From assembly GCF_022767005.1 (NCBI RefSeq), contig NZ_JALEOV010000103.1:1-64000 (forward strand): 64,000 nt of DNA. Direction: 5' to 3'. Under the pieces are notes generated by a model. The model was not told where the DNA came from. It searched no databases and saw nothing but the letters and a program-made list of their open reading frames with translations. The position numbers and the translations under genes were made by a program. Positions 16,106-25,340 of the stretch are shown here, piece after piece. Position 1 is the stretch's first letter. The number at the start of each line of letters is the position of its first letter. This DNA is from Peptoniphilus sp. (GTDB lineage: Bacteria > Bacillota > Clostridia > Tissierellales > Peptoniphilaceae).

Positions 16106-17437
16106 TTAAAAAGTGTAATTATCTTTAAATATTTTAATCATTTTTTCTGGACTTGTGGCATCACTTTTATTAATTTCACAAAGAACAGAGTTAAATTTAT
16201 TTAGAGATGTATTCAAAAGAAATTCTATGGTTGTTTTTTCTCTAAATTCATCAATTACTGAAGACAAAAATACACTTTCCACTTGATCACGTTCATCTTT
16301 TGAAAGATCTTTGCTTTCGAAAAGATTAGATAAACACATCATATATTCGTATCTCACAAAAATAATAAATTCTGTAAAAATTTCGCCATAGGATTCTTGA
16401 GAAATTAATCTTATTATTTTAAATAAAATATTCCAATCCAAATCATTGTTTATAACTTCTCCAAGAATTTCTGTGATTTCTTTTGAAAAACTGTCATAAT
16501 ATTTTGGATTCTTTTCAAAAACTATGTATTCCTCAACATTCATCTCATTACCTGAAACAGAATTAATTTTATTAATTAAATCAATAAAATTTTCTCCGTA
16601 ACTTAAATCTTTATTTTTTGAAGATTTCATAAATAGAAAATCAACAACTACGTCTGTAATAATTTTTATATTTATAAAAAGTCCAAGTTCATCATGTATT
16701 TTCCTAGTGAAAACATCGTGAAGAATTTTTGAGAGAAGTTTCTTTAGCTGAATTTCTGCAGAAATAGTTTCAGAAGCATCTTGTTTTTTCACATGGTCGT
16801 ATAAAATCATTAATTGTTTGTCAATCATCTTCAAGCTGTCATTAATTGAATTCATTATTTCTCTAAAAAAACCTTCTGTAATAATGTAATTGTAATTTTT
16901 GTAAAGAAGTTTGTGATCAATTTCTCCCCAAAAAACATTTACGAAGGATTTTATTTGAAGTTCAAAACAATATATAAAAGAACCTGTGTCATATTCGCCA
17001 TCTAATTTATACATTTTAAAACCATTTGCAAGAGTTTGAGGCTGTGGGTCATCTAATTTTAATCTAATCTTTTTATTAATATTTGACTTGTAATAGCCTC
17101 TGTCAGACTTTATAGTAAAATCTTCAATGATTTTTTTATACAGTGCTTCTTCATCTTTAATAAAACGACATTCAACTCTAATGCCAACTAAATCTTGAAT
17201 TTGTTTAAAGCCACGAACGGGATCAGGAAACCTCATGAAAAAATTTCTTCTAATTAATTTTTCACGAAGAGATTCCTGAGTTTTTATTCTCGTAGTAATA
17301 TTTGTGAGTCTATCGTCATCTAAAAATATGTAGGAAAAATACTTTTTAAGCTCTTTATTAACTCCTGCAAGTTCAATTTTGTGATAATCAAAAAGATCTA
17401 ATACATCGTCGATGTAATTAAAAAGCTCGAGTTTCAT
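16106..17437 (-). CDS. Divergent RelA/SpoT synthetase-domain protein
   Basis: The first ~185 residues match the (p)ppGpp synthetase fold: TRIKTQESLREKLIRRN (R50 region), KQIQDLVGIRVECRF (metal Asp ~82), then FELQIKSFVNVFWGEIDHKL (catalytic Glu ~159) and LYKNY. Where active enzymes have GYxSxH, which stacks on the GTP guanine, this protein has NGFKMYKL, so Tyr, Ser and His are all changed. The remaining ~250 residues are helical, unrecognised and not the TGS/ACT regulatory domains of long Rel. It may make an alarmone with altered specificity or be inactive. It follows the parvulin gene by seven bases (AGGTGAAAT site) and is probably co-transcribed with it. Confidence 0.75.
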   Translation of the reverse strand: MKLELFNYIDDVLDLFDYHKIELAGVNKELKKYFSYIFLDDDRLTNITTRIKTQESLREKLIRRNFFMRFPDPVRGFKQIQDLVGIRVECRFIKDEEALYKKIIEDFTIKSDRGYYKSNINKKIRLKLDDPQPQTLANGFKMYKLDGEYDTGSFIYCFELQIKSFVNVFWGEIDHKLLYKNYNYIITEGFFREIMNSINDSLKMIDKQLMILYDHVKKQDASETISAEIQLKKLLSKILHDVFTRKIHDELGLFINIKIITDVVVDFLFMKSSKNKDLSYGENFIDLINKINSVSGNEMNVEEYIVFEKNPKYYDSFSKEITEILGEVINNDLDWNILFKIIRLISQESYGEIFTEFIIFVRYEYMMCLSNLFESKDLSKDERDQVESVFLSSVIDEFREKTTIEFLLNTSLNKFNSVLCEINKSDATSPEKMIKIFKDNYTF

Positions 17438-17444
17438 ATTTCAC

Positions 17445-18194
17445 CTAGACATTCATTTTCACTTCATATTTATCTTTAAGTTCAGTTATTTTTTTGTTAT
17501 AAATTTCTTGTTCTTTTTGCCTTCTAATTTGTGTAGCAATTTTATCCTTAACTTCATCAAGGGTTAAATCTCTACCTTTATTTTTGTCATTAATTTTAAT
17601 AATGTGATAACCAAATTGTGTCTTAACAGGTTGAGTAACTGTTCCAACTTCGTTTGCAAATACTGCGTCTTCAAATTCCTTTACCATTTGTCCCCTAGTG
17701 AAAGTCCCTAATTCGCCGCCCTTTTCCTTTGATGGACAAGTAGAAAATTCCTTTGCAAGACTTGCAAAATCTTCGCCATTTTTTATTTTTTCATAAATTT
17801 CTCTTGCCTTGTCTTCTTCTTCCACTAAAATATGAGAAGCATCTGCACTTTCCTTTTCTTTAAAAGCCTCTTTATTATCTTCGTAGAATTTTTTAATTTC
17901 CTCCTCTGTTACAGTTACCTTTGCAAGAAGTTTTCCAAGAGCGTAAGTTTTTAACATACTCTCCTTAGTTTTATCTAAAACTTGTATAAATTCGTCATCT
18001 TTATCCATTCCCTTTTCTATTGCATCTTGATACAAAAGAGTTTGATATACAAGTTCATTTACAACTTCTTTATTCATCTCTTCCCCGCCAAAATATTGTT
18101 TAAGCTGTGGATTTAGTGAATCTATAAATAAATTGTAGTCCACTCCTGTAATTTTCTTGCCATTTACCTCTGCTAAAAGCTTGTCCTTATCCAT
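17445..18194 (-). CDS. Cytoplasmic parvulin-type peptidyl-prolyl isomerase
   Basis: Has the SurA/PrsA-like architecture: an N-terminal helical chaperone part (~1-110) and a PpiC rotamase domain (~115-215) with DASHILVEEEDKAREIYEKI, FSTCPSKEKGGELGTFTRGQ and TQFGYHIIKINDK. Unlike PrsA it starts MDKDKLLAEVNGKKITGVDY with no signal peptide or lipobox, so it should act in the cytoplasm. 249 residues. CGGAGG lies before the ATG. It precedes the RelA/SpoT-domain gene in what looks like a two-gene unit. Assignment of the fold is secure; the clients are unknown. Confidence 0.9.
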   Translation of the reverse strand: MDKDKLLAEVNGKKITGVDYNLFIDSLNPQLKQYFGGEEMNKEVVNELVYQTLLYQDAIEKGMDKDDEFIQVLDKTKESMLKTYALGKLLAKVTVTEEEIKKFYEDNKEAFKEKESADASHILVEEEDKAREIYEKIKNGEDFASLAKEFSTCPSKEKGGELGTFTRGQMVKEFEDAVFANEVGTVTQPVKTQFGYHIIKINDKNKGRDLTLDEVKDKIATQIRRQKEQEIYNKKITELKDKYEVKMNV

Positions 18195-18264
18195 TATTAC
18201 CTCCGCAATTTATATCAATTTATAAGTTTCCCATAATTTATGTTACCATTTGAAAAAACTTTTT

Positions 18265-18990
18265 TCAACTAATATAGTGGCAGCAAACTCTCGCATAAAT
18301 CTCGCTTTTTTCTTTATTTTTAAAGAAAAAGTAAAGCTTATCATCTTCTAAATAGACATAAATAAAGACACGATCACCGTATTTCAATTCCTTTACATAA
18401 TTTATATTCACATCAGTAAATTTTATATTATATAAACTTTTAGGCAATGCTTCATAAAGTAGTTTGGCATAGACGCTATTGTTCACATGATTATTTATAT
18501 CTATATCAGCTTTTAATATATTATAATCAAAATTATTTATAGCCTCTATGTCCTTAGGCTCATTAATTCTTTCAATTTTATCAAAATTCTTCACATAATA
18601 TGTGCTATAAATTTCAGAAACTTCTCTTGGAATTTTTATTGGCTTTAATTTTTTTAAATCAATTAATAGAAAAATGGAAGATGCCGAAACTATTTTTTCA
18701 CCTTCTGCATACATTTCAAATTCACGAAATGCGTTAATACCCTTAAAACTACTTGCCCAAGTTCTTACTTTTATCTTTTGATAAGCTTTTGGATATTTTA
18801 AAATTTTTATAAACCATTTATAAATCATCCAAGTGTAACCTTTACTTATTAAGTTGTTACTATCTTCGCCTAAACTAATTGACTGACAATTTGATGTCTC
18901 CACAAAATAATTAATTATATGATTAAGTGGAAGTTCTCCATTTTTGCACAAAAAATTTTCCACAATATACTCTTTTTCGTAAATACTCAT
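18265..18990 (-). CDS. Acyl-ACP thioesterase
   Basis: Hotdog-fold thioesterase of the FatA/FatB type, releasing free fatty acids from acyl carrier protein. It shows the family pattern of two hotdog halves: GYTWMIYKWFIKILKYPKAY and IKVRTWASSFKGINAFREFE in the first, and DIDINNHVNNSVYAKLLYEA in the second, whose Asn and His are the expected catalytic pair. ATG at 18990 is chosen because GGAGG precedes it; an upstream in-frame TTG lacks a site. 241 residues, typical of bacterial members. It stands alone, divergent from glmS. Confidence 0.9.
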   Translation of the reverse strand: MSIYEKEYIVENFLCKNGELPLNHIINYFVETSNCQSISLGEDSNNLISKGYTWMIYKWFIKILKYPKAYQKIKVRTWASSFKGINAFREFEMYAEGEKIVSASSIFLLIDLKKLKPIKIPREVSEIYSTYYVKNFDKIERINEPKDIEAINNFDYNILKADIDINNHVNNSVYAKLLYEALPKSLYNIKFTDVNINYVKELKYGDRVFIYVYLEDDKLYFFFKNKEKSEIYARVCCHYIS

Positions 18991-19074
18991 AACTACCTCC
19001 AAATTTATTTTAACACATTACTTTTTTTATTTTTTAAAATAAAATTTACAAAAATCATCATTTATCTTTAAAAG

Positions 19075-19103
19075 TTTACTTTAAATAGCCCTTATGTTAA
19101 AAT
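19075..19103 (+). promoter_or_regulatory. Promoter of the glmS leader
   Basis: TTTACT (19075-19080), a 17-base spacer and TAAAAT (19098-19103) with TG one base upstream of the -10. Predicted start near 19110, leaving a short leader before the ribozyme cleavage site. Confidence 0.75.
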
Positions 19104-19125
19104 CAACTGAAGAGATAAAAATAAT

Positions 19126-19266
19126 TTAAGCGCCTGAGCCCTAGTGGCTGACGAGGGATAGAGTTATCGAATATCGGCGGATGCTCTAAAGGTTTCACAG
19201 CCTAAACATTTTACAAAAAATAAAAGCAATTTTATAACAAAATAAATGTAGTGAATCTCTAATAAA
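19126..19266 (+). ncRNA. glmS ribozyme: glmS ribozyme/riboswitch
   Basis: Self-cleaving RNA that uses glucosamine-6-phosphate as cofactor to cut the glmS mRNA leader and lower GlmS synthesis. The conserved pieces are in the right order: the cleavage site A|GCGCC (cut expected between 19129 and 19130), GACGAGG at 19150-19156, TTATCGA at 19164-19170 and CGGCGGATGCTC at 19175-19186. A P3/P4-like AU-rich region follows, ending in GTGAATCTCT. It lies directly upstream of glmS, as always for this class. The 3' limit is approximate. Confidence 0.95.
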
Positions 19267-19281
19267 TTTGGAGGTAGAAAT

Positions 19282-21108
19282 ATGTGCGGAATAGTTGGAT
19301 ATATTGGAAAAAACAACGCAACGAAATTAGTGCTAGAAGGTCTAAAAAAATTAGAATACAGAGGTTATGACTCTGCAGGACTTTCTATTATAAGAGATAA
19401 TAAATTGATGACCTTTAAGAAAAAGGGTCGCATAAAAGTTTTGGAAGAATCCTTTGATCAAGATGAATTCTCATCAAATATCTCAATTGGACATACAAGA
19501 TGGGCAACTCACGGAGAGCCAAATGAAATAAATGCTCATCCTCATCTATCAAGTGACGGCAAAATTACTGTTGTTCACAATGGTATCATTGAAAATTACT
19601 TAGAGCTTAGAAATGATTTAATAAAAAAGGGATATAAGTTCCTTTCACAAACGGATACAGAAGTAATTCCAAATGTAATTGCTGATAATTATAAGGGCGA
19701 CATCTTAGATGCTGTTTTTAAGGCAACTGAAATTTTAAAGGGCGCTTATAGCATTGGCATACTTGATGAAAATGAACCTAATAGACTTATCGCTGTTAGA
19801 AATTCATCTCCCCTTCTTTTTGCAATTTGCAAAGACGGATATTTTATTGCAAGTGATATTACATCAGTAATTGAACATACAAATAAAATTATTTATCTCG
19901 AAGATGGCGATATAATTGATATTCGAGAAAATTCCTATAAGATTTACGACAAAAACCACAAAGAAGTTGAAAGAGAAATAACTGAAGTTAATATTTCAGC
20001 AGCAGACGCATCTAAGGAAGGCTACGACCATTTCCTAATTAAAGAAATTCACGAGCAACCTCGCGTTTTGCGTGAAGTTATTTCAATTAAACACAATAAT
20101 TATGTAATAAATCTTCCAGCAGAAGGAAGTCTTTCACTTGAAGAATTAAAAAATATTAACAAGATTTATATCACTGCTTGTGGAACTGCCTTTCATGCAG
20201 GAGAAGCAGGAAAATATGCAATAGAAAATCTTGCAAAAATTCCAGTCATCTCTGAAATTGCTTCTGAGTTCAGATACAAAAATATGTTTACCGATGACAA
20301 ATCCCTCGTTATTTTTGTATCACAATCAGGAGAAACGGCAGATACTTTAGCTGCATTGAGAAAAGCAAAGGCGATTGGTGCAAAAACTCTTGCCATTACA
20401 AATGTAGTTGGCTCATCTATTTCAAGAGAAGCTGATAAAGTTGTATATTGCTATGCTGGCCCAGAAATTTCTGTCGCTTCAACTAAAGCTTACACTACAC
20501 AAGTAATTTCCCTTTACTTCTTGGCGATGGACATAGCGCTAAAATTAAAGGCAATCACTCAAGAACAGGTTAAAGATATAATTCAAAACATGGAAAAAAT
20601 TCCATCTCAAATTGAAGAAATCTTAAAACACAAAGATGAATTTAAAAAAATTGCAAATTCTATTAAAGATGCAAAATCAATTTTCTACACTGGAAGATCA
20701 CTTGACTATATAACTGCAAAAGAAGGTGCACTAAAACTTAAAGAAATTTCCTATATTCACACTGAAGCCTTCCCTTCAGGCGAATTAAAACACGGTTCCA
20801 TCGCCCTTATTGAAGAAGGCACACCAGTTATATCAGTAGCAACTCAAAGTTCTATTTTGGAAAAAACAATTTCAAATAACCAAGAACTACTAGCAAGAGG
20901 TGCCACAGTAATTTCAATTGCAGAAGAAAAAAACAAATTTGTAAAGGACTCTTCTGATGTAATGATTGAAATTCCAAACACAATAGATTTGTTAACACCG
21001 CTTCTCGCAGTAATACCAGAACAATTGATTGCATATTACGCTTCAGTCTTACTTGGCAATGATGTAGACAAACCAAGAAACTTGGCAAAATCTGTAACAG
21101 TAGAATAA
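19282..21108 (+). CDS. glmS: Glutamine-fructose-6-phosphate aminotransferase (isomerizing)
   Basis: Makes glucosamine-6-phosphate from fructose-6-phosphate and glutamine, the first step of amino-sugar supply for peptidoglycan. The N-terminal Ntn glutaminase starts MCGIVGYIG, so Cys becomes residue 1 and the nucleophile; GHTRWATHGEPNEINAHPH and VHNGIIENY belong to the same domain. Two SIS isomerase domains follow (TACGTAFHAGEAGKYAIENL; VFVSQSGETADT-type loop; HTEAFPSGELKHGSIALIEE). The C-terminus NLAKSVTVE is the usual GlmS end. 608 residues, full length. GGAGGTAGAAAT precedes the ATG. It is controlled by the ribozyme in its leader. Confidence 0.98.
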   Translation: MCGIVGYIGKNNATKLVLEGLKKLEYRGYDSAGLSIIRDNKLMTFKKKGRIKVLEESFDQDEFSSNISIGHTRWATHGEPNEINAHPHLSSDGKITVVHNGIIENYLELRNDLIKKGYKFLSQTDTEVIPNVIADNYKGDILDAVFKATEILKGAYSIGILDENEPNRLIAVRNSSPLLFAICKDGYFIASDITSVIEHTNKIIYLEDGDIIDIRENSYKIYDKNHKEVEREITEVNISAADASKEGYDHFLIKEIHEQPRVLREVISIKHNNYVINLPAEGSLSLEELKNINKIYITACGTAFHAGEAGKYAIENLAKIPVISEIASEFRYKNMFTDDKSLVIFVSQSGETADTLAALRKAKAIGAKTLAITNVVGSSISREADKVVYCYAGPEISVASTKAYTTQVISLYFLAMDIALKLKAITQEQVKDIIQNMEKIPSQIEEILKHKDEFKKIANSIKDAKSIFYTGRSLDYITAKEGALKLKEISYIHTEAFPSGELKHGSIALIEEGTPVISVATQSSILEKTISNNQELLARGATVISIAEEKNKFVKDSSDVMIEIPNTIDLLTPLLAVIPEQLIAYYASVLLGNDVDKPRNLAKSVTVE

Positions 21109-21113
21109 TTATT

Positions 21114-21138
21114 AGAGCTGCCTTTGTGCAGCTTTTTT
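21114..21138 (+). terminator. Terminator after glmS
   Basis: AGCTGC-CTTTGT-GCAGCT followed by TTTTTT, just after the glmS stop. Confidence 0.9.
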
Positions 21139-21140
21139 AG

Positions 21141-21169
21141 TTTTCATAAGGACATTTCGGGTATATAAT
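21141..21169 (+). promoter_or_regulatory. Promoter of the CNNM/CorC-type gene
   Basis: TTTTCA (21141-21146), 17 bases, TATAAT (21164-21169). It overlaps the T-run of the glmS terminator. The predicted start near 21176 favours the downstream ATG (21189) of the next gene. Confidence 0.7.
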
Positions 21170-21188
21170 ATAAATGGAGTTGAATTTT

Positions 21189-22442
21189 ATGAATGAATAC
21201 ATATACCTTCTCATATCCATTGTGGCACTTTACTTTTCATATTTGTTTACACTTATAGAAAATGCCTATCTTGCCCTTGGACCTGTAAAAATTTCAAAAT
21301 TAGAAGACTTAGAAGTTAAAAATCTTGCAATTATAAAAAAACTTGTTAAAAATGAAAATATTTATTCTTCAACACTTATTTTAGATTATTTTTCCAATTC
21401 ACTTACTGTGATTTTTATGTCTTTATTTTTCTTTTTTAAATGGAATCATATTGGAATGATTTTTGGAATAATAATCTCCACTATAATTGTAATAATTTTT
21501 GGCGAAACCTTGCCTAGAAACCTTGGCAAAAATAATTATGAAGTAATTGTACCTAAGTACGCAAAATTTTTAAAATATTTAATAGTTTTTATGCGTCCAC
21601 TTTCATTACTAATTACATTTCTATCTCAAAATATTATTAAATTAATTATTAAGGACAAAAGTTATAAAGAGCCAATAATTACAGAAGATGATTTAAAAGA
21701 TGCAATGGACCTTAGTATAGAAGAAGGAATTATAAATAAAAATGAGTCCATAATGATTCAAAATGTAATTGGATTTAAAGATACCTTTGCAAAAGATATT
21801 ATGACTCCAAGAACTGACATTGTGGCAATTGATATTGAAGACGACTATGAGGAAATCATCGAAAAAATTTCTGAATATTCTTACTCGAGAATGCCAGTTT
21901 ATCAGGATAGTTTAGACAACATCATTGGCATATTAAATGTTAAAGAACTCTTCCACATGGATAGGACAAAAACCCTTGCTGAAAATAAGTCTTTTTTCAA
22001 AAAGCCTTTTTTCACCTACGAGTACAAACCTACGGGGACACTTTTTAGTGAAATGAGACAACATAAATTATCTGTTGCCATAGTTACTGACGAATATGGC
22101 GGCACTGAAGGCATGATAACCTTTGAAGACATTATTGAAAAAATTGTGGGACAAATCTCTGACGAGTATGACACAGAGGAAGATGAAGACATAATAAATA
22201 TCGCTCCTGGAAAATATTTAATCGACGCATCAGTTAATATAGACGAAATAAATCAAAAATTTGGAACAGAACTTGAATGCCAAGAATTTGATTCCCTTGG
22301 CGGATTTATCATCGAAAATATCGATAGATTTCCAAAGCTAAATGAAGTTTTAAATATTTCTGATTTAAAATTTACAATAGCAAAGAAAACAAAAAATAGA
22401 ATTGAAAAAATAATATTAGAATTTCCACAAAAGAATATGTAA
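21189..22442 (+). CDS. CNNM/CorC-type (hemolysin family) membrane protein
   Basis: Integral membrane protein with an N-terminal DUF21/CNNM domain (three to four helices within residues ~1-150). A Bateman pair of CBS domains follows (~195-325; DIMTPRTDIVAIDIEDDYEE, YSRMPVYQDSLDNIIGILNV, KLSVAIVTDEYGGTEGMITF) and a C-terminal CorC/HlyC domain (~335-417). Members have been linked to Mg2+ or Co2+ efflux; the hemolysin name is historical. I start at the ATG at 21189 with GGAG nine bases upstream; an in-frame ATG at 21174 lies at the predicted transcription start. Single-gene unit between two terminators. Confidence 0.9.
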   Translation: MNEYIYLLISIVALYFSYLFTLIENAYLALGPVKISKLEDLEVKNLAIIKKLVKNENIYSSTLILDYFSNSLTVIFMSLFFFFKWNHIGMIFGIIISTIIVIIFGETLPRNLGKNNYEVIVPKYAKFLKYLIVFMRPLSLLITFLSQNIIKLIIKDKSYKEPIITEDDLKDAMDLSIEEGIINKNESIMIQNVIGFKDTFAKDIMTPRTDIVAIDIEDDYEEIIEKISEYSYSRMPVYQDSLDNIIGILNVKELFHMDRTKTLAENKSFFKKPFFTYEYKPTGTLFSEMRQHKLSVAIVTDEYGGTEGMITFEDIIEKIVGQISDEYDTEEDEDIINIAPGKYLIDASVNIDEINQKFGTELECQEFDSLGGFIIENIDRFPKLNEVLNISDLKFTIAKKTKNRIEKIILEFPQKNM

Positions 22443-22445
22443 AAT

Positions 22446-22490
22446 AAAACTCCCAGCAAATTTCTATTAAAGAAATTCAAAGGGAGTTTT
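22446..22490. terminator. Bidirectional terminator
   Basis: AAAACTCCC ... GGGAGTTTT with an inner AATTTCT/AGAAATT stem between the converging CNNM-type and gltS genes; A and T runs on both sides. Confidence 0.85.
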
Positions 22491-22505
22491 ATTTTGTAAT
22501 TTAAT

Positions 22506-23768
22506 TTAAGAACCGCTTATTATCTTACCGAAGAAGGATAAGAAAATTGGATTGTATATATCGTCAATTATTACTGCAAAGGAAGGATAAAGTACCCAAG
22601 CAATAGTATTGTATCCATAAGTATCCATTACTGCCTTTGTATTAGCTACTGCATTTGGACCTGATCCACAACCCCATCCACAGTTTCCTGCTGCCATGAC
22701 TGCTGCGCCATAATTTCTGCCAAATAAATTGTAAGAAACTAAAATTGCAAACAATGCCATAAGAACTGCTTGAGCTACTAAAACTATTCCCATTTGTCCT
22801 AAGTGACTTAATAATTTAGTAATATCAATTGTCATGAGAACTAGTGCAAGATAAAGCTCGAGGAACATGTGCTCAATAGCACTAATTTCAGATACATAAG
22901 TGTCCCTTTTAGATTTTTCAATGATATTTCTTGCAATTGCTCCAGCAAATAAACAACCTATAAACTTAGGCATTTCAATTTTTGGAATGCTGTCAAGCAA
23001 GAAGTAAATTGGCATACCTAGAGCCGCTATTAATAAAACCATGGCAAAAGCCACAATCATTCTGCTGTCAACTAAAGGCACTACTTTATCATTAAGTTCA
23101 GATTCTGGCCTATCGTTTGGATCAGCTTTTAAATTATATTTGCTAATTAAAAATGCTGCCACAGGTCCACCAATTAATGAACCCATAATATTTCCCATTG
23201 TTCCTGCTGCAACTCCAATTTCCGTTACTCCATCAGGTGCTCCCCATTCGGCAAAAATTGGTCCAAAGGCAGATGCAGTTCCAACTCCACCTGACATAGC
23301 TGCTGATGAACATTGAAGTGCAAACAATGGATGCATACCTATTGCCTTGCCAACTAATACTCCAACGATGTCTTGCAAAGTTATCAATAAGCAAGCTGCA
23401 AAAGCAATATTGAAAATCAATTTTCCTCCTGCTTTTTTAAATAAAGATGCAGAAAATCCATATCCAACTGTTAAAAAGAATATATTCTGTGCAAGATCCT
23501 TTGTAATCTTTGCATCAAAATTAAGGGCAATAATTCCTGATAATTTAATGATTGCCACAATGATAGAAAATATAAGTCCTGATACAACTGGTGCAGGAAT
23601 TGCATATTTCTTTAAAGCAGATGAATGACTTACACACCATCTACCGGCAAAAATTACTAAAGCCGCAATACCTAGTGTACAAAGGTATTCAAATTCAAAA
23701 CTTGCAACTTCGCCATTTTTACCGGGAGTATAAGTTCCAAAATAACTAAGAACGTGTTCTAATGTCAT
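22506..23768 (-). CDS. Sodium/glutamate symporter (GltS/ESS family)
   Basis: Polytopic membrane protein with about ten to twelve hydrophobic segments. Family features are two inverted halves, each with a glycine-rich loop: SSAAMSGGVGTASAFGPIFA followed by GAPDGVTEIGVAAGTMGNIM in the first half, and AVMAAGNCGWGCGSGPNAVA in the second. These match the pore loops of ESS glutamate:Na+ symporters. The start is ATG at 23768 with GGAGG upstream; an earlier in-frame ATG lacks a site. 420 residues, normal. Single gene. Likely imports glutamate for fermentation, but the substrate is inferred from family only. Confidence 0.85.
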   Translation of the reverse strand: MTLEHVLSYFGTYTPGKNGEVASFEFEYLCTLGIAALVIFAGRWCVSHSSALKKYAIPAPVVSGLIFSIIVAIIKLSGIIALNFDAKITKDLAQNIFFLTVGYGFSASLFKKAGGKLIFNIAFAACLLITLQDIVGVLVGKAIGMHPLFALQCSSAAMSGGVGTASAFGPIFAEWGAPDGVTEIGVAAGTMGNIMGSLIGGPVAAFLISKYNLKADPNDRPESELNDKVVPLVDSRMIVAFAMVLLIAALGMPIYFLLDSIPKIEMPKFIGCLFAGAIARNIIEKSKRDTYVSEISAIEHMFLELYLALVLMTIDITKLLSHLGQMGIVLVAQAVLMALFAILVSYNLFGRNYGAAVMAAGNCGWGCGSGPNAVANTKAVMDTYGYNTIAWVLYPSFAVIIDDIYNPIFLSFFGKIISGS

Positions 23769-23933
23769 ACTAAAACCTCCAATAAAATTTTTCATAATAA
23801 ACTCTTAAATCTATAAGAATTATTATAATAAAATATAATATCATAAGGTTTTTCCTTTTACTATTAATTTTTTTAAGTAAAGTTTTTTCAAAGAATCTAG
23901 AGCAACATTTTTCATATATTATTGAAAATTTAT

Positions 23934-23966
23934 AAAAAAATAAGAGACTCAAAATGAATCTCTTTT
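23934..23966 (-). terminator. Terminator after the 23978 gene
   Basis: Minus strand AAGAGATTC-ATTTT-GAGTCTCTT followed by ATTTTTT. Confidence 0.8.
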
Positions 23967-23977
23967 CTTTCTTAACT

Positions 23978-24340
23978 TTAATTAACATCTTGAAGTTCTA
24001 CTACCTTCATTTTAGAATTTTTCCAACTTGCGTTGTCTCCAAGGTCTTCCACTATTTTTATAAGTAATTCGTCATCTTCCAACTCTTCTGAAAAGGGTTT
24101 TACTCTTGCTTCTGAGTCATGAGGAATCCAATCTATCTCATAGCCAAGATCCTTATTTGTGATTACTCTGCTATTGAGATGTTTTAACTCTTCCTCGTCC
24201 TCTATCCTTATATATTTTCCATTTTTTCTAGTGTAGAAAAAAATATCTTGTCCATATTTTTCTCTATAATAAATCATGTAAGCCTCACAAGAAAATTGAA
24301 AACTTCCAAGTGGGCTAATGTCAAAAATCACTTTTTTCAT
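23978..24340 (-). CDS. Protein of unknown function (120 aa)
   Basis: A 120-residue soluble protein starting MKKVIFDISPLGSFQFSCEA, with mixed strands and helices, many acidic residues and no signal peptide, Cys pairs or recognised catalytic motif. A ribosome site (AAGGTGAGGTA) precedes the ATG and a terminator follows, so it is a genuine single-gene unit. Codon use resembles its neighbours. I do not recognise a family; the segment IYYREKYGQDIFFYTRKNGK looks like a small alpha/beta domain. Confidence 0.75.
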   Translation of the reverse strand: MKKVIFDISPLGSFQFSCEAYMIYYREKYGQDIFFYTRKNGKYIRIEDEEELKHLNSRVITNKDLGYEIDWIPHDSEARVKPFSEELEDDELLIKIVEDLGDNASWKNSKMKVVELQDVN

Positions 24341-24414
24341 TACCTCACCTTGGAAGTATTATATCACAATTATAAAGTTTTATATACAATTTAAGTTTTT
24401 TTGTAAATTTTTTA

Positions 24415-25281
24415 TCAAATATGACGCACTATTGAAGAAATAACTTCTTCCCTAGTCATTTCTCTTTTTGGATTAAAATTATTCTTCTCATCTAAATTTA
24501 AGTAGCCGCCATTTAGCGCATTATTGACATAATCCCTTGCGTAATTAGAAATCTTTTTAGCATCTTTAATTTTTAAATCTTTGCTCTTTTCTAGCTTAAA
24601 TAAATTTGAAATTACAACAGCATAATCTTCTCTTGTAATATGGTCCTTTGGAGCAAATTCTCCGCTATTTTTTCCCTTCATTATGCCAAGGTCGTATGCC
24701 ATATTAACATATTTGTTGTCAGTGTCTTTAAACTGTTTTACTGAACCTTGAGCACTTCTCTTGTACTTAATTTCATAAGCTTTGACTGCAATTTCTGCAA
24801 ATTCTTCGCGAGTAATTTTTTCTCTTGTATTTTTTGCAACTTCTTTAGAGAAAAGTTTTAATTCTTCTGCTTTTAACAAATCATTGTATGCCCAGTTGCT
24901 ATAATTTCTAAAAATTGGAGCCTTCCCAAGATGTAATTCTTCTGTAAAATTTGATTTGCCGTCATTTTTTGCAAACCTAAGTCTAAAAGTGTAACCTGTT
25001 GATGGTCCAACTAATGAATCCAATTCCTTTTGAGTAAGAGAAATATATTTTTTATTATTTTTTACAAGTACATTTTTTGTAACTTTAGATTTTACGTCAT
25101 TGCCTTCGCTTTTTACTTCAATTTCAATTGCGTCCTTATTTTTTGCATTTTTTATTTCAAAGTTATATACTTCACTTTCTTTAACTGCACTGACATTAAG
25201 GGGCATTGCCACTTCCTTTGCTGCAAAAGCACTTATTGGCATTGCAATTAAAATTATCATCAATATAAATATTTTTTTCAT
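24415..25281 (-). CDS. Secreted protein with three S-layer homology (SLH) repeats
   Basis: Cell-surface protein: a signal peptide MKKIFILMIILIAMPISAFA with AXA-type cleavage, then a ~100-residue beta-rich domain of unknown type (residues 25-125). Three SLH repeats cover ~127-288: NYSNWAYNDLLKAEELKLFS...TREKITREEFAEIAVKAYEI; DNKYVNMAYDLGIMKGKNSG...ITREDYAVVISNLF; ISNYARDYVNNALNGGYLNL...MTREEVISSIV. SLH trimers bind pyruvylated secondary wall polymer in characterised species. The protein ends with the third repeat. GAGGTGAATA precedes the ATG. Upstream lie tandem GATTACAAA repeats (25341-25360). Confidence 0.92.
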   Translation of the reverse strand: MKKIFILMIILIAMPISAFAAKEVAMPLNVSAVKESEVYNFEIKNAKNKDAIEIEVKSEGNDVKSKVTKNVLVKNNKKYISLTQKELDSLVGPSTGYTFRLRFAKNDGKSNFTEELHLGKAPIFRNYSNWAYNDLLKAEELKLFSKEVAKNTREKITREEFAEIAVKAYEIKYKRSAQGSVKQFKDTDNKYVNMAYDLGIMKGKNSGEFAPKDHITREDYAVVISNLFKLEKSKDLKIKDAKKISNYARDYVNNALNGGYLNLDEKNNFNPKREMTREEVISSIVRHI

Positions 25282-25340
25282 TATTCACCTCAAGTTTTTA
25301 TAATAACAAATATTCAGGTGAAAATCTTTAAAAATTAAAC

